From Pseudomonadota bacterium (GTDB lineage Bacteria > Pseudomonadota > Alphaproteobacteria > Micropepsales > Micropepsaceae): DNA of 53,118 nucleotides. Each line of letters opens with the position of its first letter. Positions within the stretch are counted from its first letter, which is position 1. The stretch spans positions 1-53,118 of the forward strand of contig JAKOQZ010000093.1 of assembly GCA_029778105.1 (NCBI GenBank), in the 5' to 3' direction. The notes beneath the pieces are model-generated. The model was not told where the DNA came from, did no database searches, and saw only the letters and a program-made list of their open reading frames with translations. Below are positions 51,227 through 53,118 of the stretch, in pieces. Position numbers and translations under genes: made by a program.

Positions 51227-52873
51227 TCAGCCGGCGCGCTGGCGGTCGACGATGGTGGCGATGTCGAGGCCGGCGGGATGCGCGCCGAAGCTGCGGCCGC
51301 CGGCGGCGGTGAGGCGGGTGGCGATGAAGGCATCGGCGACGGCGTGCGGCGCGTGCCGGGCGAGCAGCGCGCCCTGAAGCGTCAGCGCCATACGCTCGGC
51401 GACGAAGCGGGCTTCGGCCTCGTGCGGCAGGCCGCGCGACAGATCGCCGAGCAGCGCCGCGATGGCGGCGTCGAGACGCGGGTCCGCACCCTTCGCCTTG
51501 AGAAGTTCGTTGGCGAAAGCCTCGCGGGCGGCGGGTTCGCGGGCGAGGGTGCGCAGGATGTCGAGCGCGATGACGTTGCCCGAGCCTTCCCAGATCGCGT
51601 TCAGCGGAGATTCGCGGAAGAGGCGCGGCAGCGGCGATTCCTCGACATAGCCCGCCCCGCCCATGCACTCCATCGCCTCGTAGACGAAGTTGGGACAGCG
51701 CTTGGTCAGCCAGTATTTGGAGACCGCGACGGCGAGGCGGGCGAAGGCGCGGCTTTCGCCATCGGTTCCGTCGAAGGCGTTGGCGATGCGCAAGGTGAGC
51801 GCGACCGCAGCCTCGTATTCCACCGCGAGATCGGCGACGACCGCCTGCATCAGCGGCTGGTCGATCAGCGTTTTCTGGAAAGCGCGGCGGCCGGAGACGT
51901 GATGCACGGCCTGCGCCAGCGCGCCCCGCATGATGCCGATCGTGCCGGCGATGGTGCCGAGGCGGGTGTGATGCACCATGTCGATGATGACGTTGACGCC
52001 GCGCCCCGGCTCGCCCAGCAGCTCGGCGGTCGCGCCGTGATATTCGATCTCGCTGGAGGCGTTGGACTTGTTGCCGAGCTTGTCCTTGAGCCGCATGACA
52101 TGGATGGCGTTGCGCTCGCCTTCGGCCGTGATGCGCGGCACGAGGAAGCAGGAGAGGCCCTCAGGCGCGTAGGCGAGCGTGAGGAAGGCGTCCGACATGG
52201 GCGCGGAGCAGAACCATTTGTGGCCGGTGAGCCGGTAGAGGCGGCCGCCCAGCGGTTCGGCCCTGGTCGTGTTCGCGCGGACGTCGCTGCCGCCCTGTTT
52301 CTCGGTCATCGCCATGCCGATGGTGACGCCGGTTTTTTCGGCGAGAGGCTTCAGCGGCGCGTCGTAGGCGCCGCCGATGAGTTTTTTCAGCCAGGGGCCG
52401 GTGACCTCGGGCGTCGAGCGGAGCGCCGGGACCGCCGCATAGGTCATGGTCATCGGGCACATCGTGCCGGCTTCGGCCTGGGTGAAGAGGGCGAGCAGCG
52501 CGGCATGGGCGACATGGCCGCCGGGGCCTTCGGCGTCCCACGCGATGTCGTGGATGCGGTGGCGCATCGCGGCGTCCATCAGCGCGTGATAGGCGGGATG
52601 GAAGCGCGCCTCGTCGACGCGGCGGCCATAGCGGTCGAAAGTGACGAGTTCGGGCGGGAAGCGGTTGGCCTGTTCGCCAAGCTCCAGCAGCGCCTCCGAG
52701 CCCGCCTCGGCCCCGAGCTCGGCGGCGCGCCCGGTCAGCCAGTCGCCGGCATAGCGCGCGACGCCTTCGACGAGCGCCAGATCGGTCGTGAACAGGTTGC
52801 GCGGCGCGAAGTCGCCCGGCTGGTTGGTGACCTCGTGGGTTTCCAGATGGGTCGACGGCGCGAAACGCGGCAT
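51227..52873 (-). CDS. aidB: AidB-type acyl-CoA dehydrogenase
   Basis: 548 residues from the ATG at 52873 with GGGAAAG upstream (frame open to 52891). The AidB layout is unmistakable: THLETHEVTNQPGDF, QANRFPPELVTFDRYGRRVD, RFHPAYHALMDAAM, MTMTYAAVPAL, GMAMTEKQGGSDVRANTTRA and HKWFCSAPMSDAFL, RLKDKLGNKSNASSEIEY and AMECMGGAGYVEESPLPRLF. AidB binds DNA and FAD, is induced by alkylating agents in E. coli and may destroy alkylators. It is followed by ccr in the same direction across a regulatory gap, so functional linkage is doubtful. Confidence 0.93.
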   Translation of the reverse strand: MPRFAPSTHLETHEVTNQPGDFAPRNLFTTDLALVEGVARYAGDWLTGRAAELGAEAGSEALLELGEQANRFPPELVTFDRYGRRVDEARFHPAYHALMDAAMRHRIHDIAWDAEGPGGHVAHAALLALFTQAEAGTMCPMTMTYAAVPALRSTPEVTGPWLKKLIGGAYDAPLKPLAEKTGVTIGMAMTEKQGGSDVRANTTRAEPLGGRLYRLTGHKWFCSAPMSDAFLTLAYAPEGLSCFLVPRITAEGERNAIHVMRLKDKLGNKSNASSEIEYHGATAELLGEPGRGVNVIIDMVHHTRLGTIAGTIGIMRGALAQAVHHVSGRRAFQKTLIDQPLMQAVVADLAVEYEAAVALTLRIANAFDGTDGESRAFARLAVAVSKYWLTKRCPNFVYEAMECMGGAGYVEESPLPRLFRESPLNAIWEGSGNVIALDILRTLAREPAAREAFANELLKAKGADPRLDAAIAALLGDLSRGLPHEAEARFVAERMALTLQGALLARHAPHAVADAFIATRLTAAGGRSFGAHPAGLDIATIVDRQRAG

Positions 52874-52909
52874 GGCGGCTTTCCCGATCAAAGGCGGCCC
52901 GAAAAGAGA

Positions 52910-52938
52910 GGCGGGAGAGGCTTAGCACCTCTCCCGCC
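52910..52938 (-). terminator. intrinsic terminator of the gene at the right edge
   Basis: An 11-bp perfect stem (GGCGGGAGAGG and its complement), seven-base loop, then TCTCTTTTC on the minus strand. It lies 25 bases after the stop of the partial glycosyltransferase, before aidB starts at 52873. Confidence 0.75.
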
Positions 52939-52962
52939 CGGCGGGCCATCGGGGGGGAGGCG

Positions 52963-53118
52963 TCAGGCCGCCGGGGCCAGATCGGCCCTTGTCCGCGGGC
53001 GCGCGGCCACCGCCTCGACCTCGGCCACAAAGGGCGAGGCGGCGATGTCGCGGGCGATGGCGTCGCGCAGCCGCCGCGCCTGCTTGCGATAGCCGGGCTC
53101 GGCGAAGATCCGGCGGAT
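52963..53118 (-). CDS. C-terminal fragment of a probable GT1-type glycosyltransferase
   Basis: Only 51 residues plus TGA are in the window; the frame is open to the edge. IRRIFAEPGYRKQARRLRDA followed by IARDIAASPFVAEVEAVAAR resembles the last helix of UDP-glycosyltransferase (MGT/UGT-like) proteins, which end in a pattern of E-P-x-Y-R-x-x-A. Too short for a firm call. It has its own terminator. Confidence 0.5.
   Translation of the reverse strand: MRRIFAEPGYRKQARRLRDAIARDIAASPFVAEVEAVAARPRTRADLAPAA

Noticed and set aside
51227-52873. Isovaleryl- or short-chain acyl-CoA dehydrogenase
   Set aside because: Length and the FPPELVTFDRYGRRVD and GNKSNASSEIEY stretches match AidB rather than catabolic dehydrogenases.
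50951-53092. 713-residue plus-strand ORF, and similar long antisense ORFs (for example 44752-46557, 20591-21871, 27350-28705)
   Set aside because: They lie opposite clear acyl-CoA dehydrogenase, YcaQ and DUF4175 genes, are dominated by Arg/Gly/Ala and contain no recognisable domain; typical shadows in high-GC DNA.

Overview
The window is high-GC DNA with short or overlapping gene junctions (many 4-base ATGA, GTGA or TTGA overlaps). Its gene content is typical of a free-living alphaproteobacterium: phaR beside the PHB genes phaA-phaB, metX-metW, hisC-tyrC, ftsE-ftsX with ydcF, plsC and a DUF2125 gene, a large DUF4175 protein, lysA-lptM-argH, and two signature enzymes of the ethylmalonyl-CoA pathway (Ccr and a Mcd-like dehydrogenase). 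The order within Alphaproteobacteria cannot be decided from the sequence alone. I saw no tRNA, rRNA, CRISPR array, phage or complete insertion sequence.

Layout. 1-5.0 kb: two GT39/ArnT-type membrane glycosyltransferases, a divergent GT2 sugar transferase, a VTT-domain membrane protein and small membrane proteins. 5.0-8.7 kb: a Rieske oxygenase, two small hypotheticals and a PAS-like/GGDEF/EAL protein whose GGDEF motif is degenerate. 8.7-12.5 kb: phaR divergent from phaA-phaB, with clustered TGC-N3-GCA dyads between them, then a YddG-like exporter. 12.5-19.6 kb: GST, cupin, gloB, methyltransferases, metW-metX, hisC-tyrC. 19.6-26.2 kb: a compact minus-strand cell-envelope operon (ftsE, ftsX, ydcF, plsC, a YcaQ/AlkX-type DNA glycosylase, DUF2125) and a divergent zinc-ribbon protein with hpt. 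26.2-32 kb: DUF4175, lysA, lptM, argH and a divergent thioredoxin-like protein. 32-35.5 kb: an accessory patch with palindromic repeats, a GIY-YIG nuclease bracketed by them, two exported proteins of unknown role, a WYL regulator and an unknown gene that carries a repeat in frame. 35.5-40 kb: hbd, etfA, etfB, cobalamin adenosyltransferase, twin-TM protein, AAA kinase-like protein and an Rrf2 regulator. 40-44.7 kb: methyltransferase, aldo/keto reductase, an AT-richer PH-domain gene, a hydrolase and an acyltransferase. 44.7-53 kb: mcd, BrkB/YihY, PepSY protein, an ATPase-DUF234 gene with a 34-bp dyad at its start codon, ccr, aidB, and the C-terminal end of a probable glycosyltransferase.

How it fits together. 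PhaA and PhaB make 3-hydroxybutyryl-CoA. Crotonyl-CoA derived from it is reductively carboxylated by Ccr to ethylmalonyl-CoA, and Mcd oxidises methylsuccinyl-CoA later in the same route. EtfAB would accept the electrons of Mcd and other acyl-CoA dehydrogenases, Hbd handles 3-hydroxyacyl-CoA, and the ATP:cobalamin adenosyltransferase supplies cofactor for the B12 mutases that the pathway needs but that are not in this window. So carbon storage and C2 assimilation are a clear theme.

The most unusual feature is a family of short hairpin repeats in two subtypes whose outer-stem triplets differ by a paired (compensatory) swap. Two copies in inverted orientation flank a GIY-YIG nuclease gene within about 11 bp of its start and 6 bp of its stop, and another copy sits in frame inside a neighbouring coding sequence.
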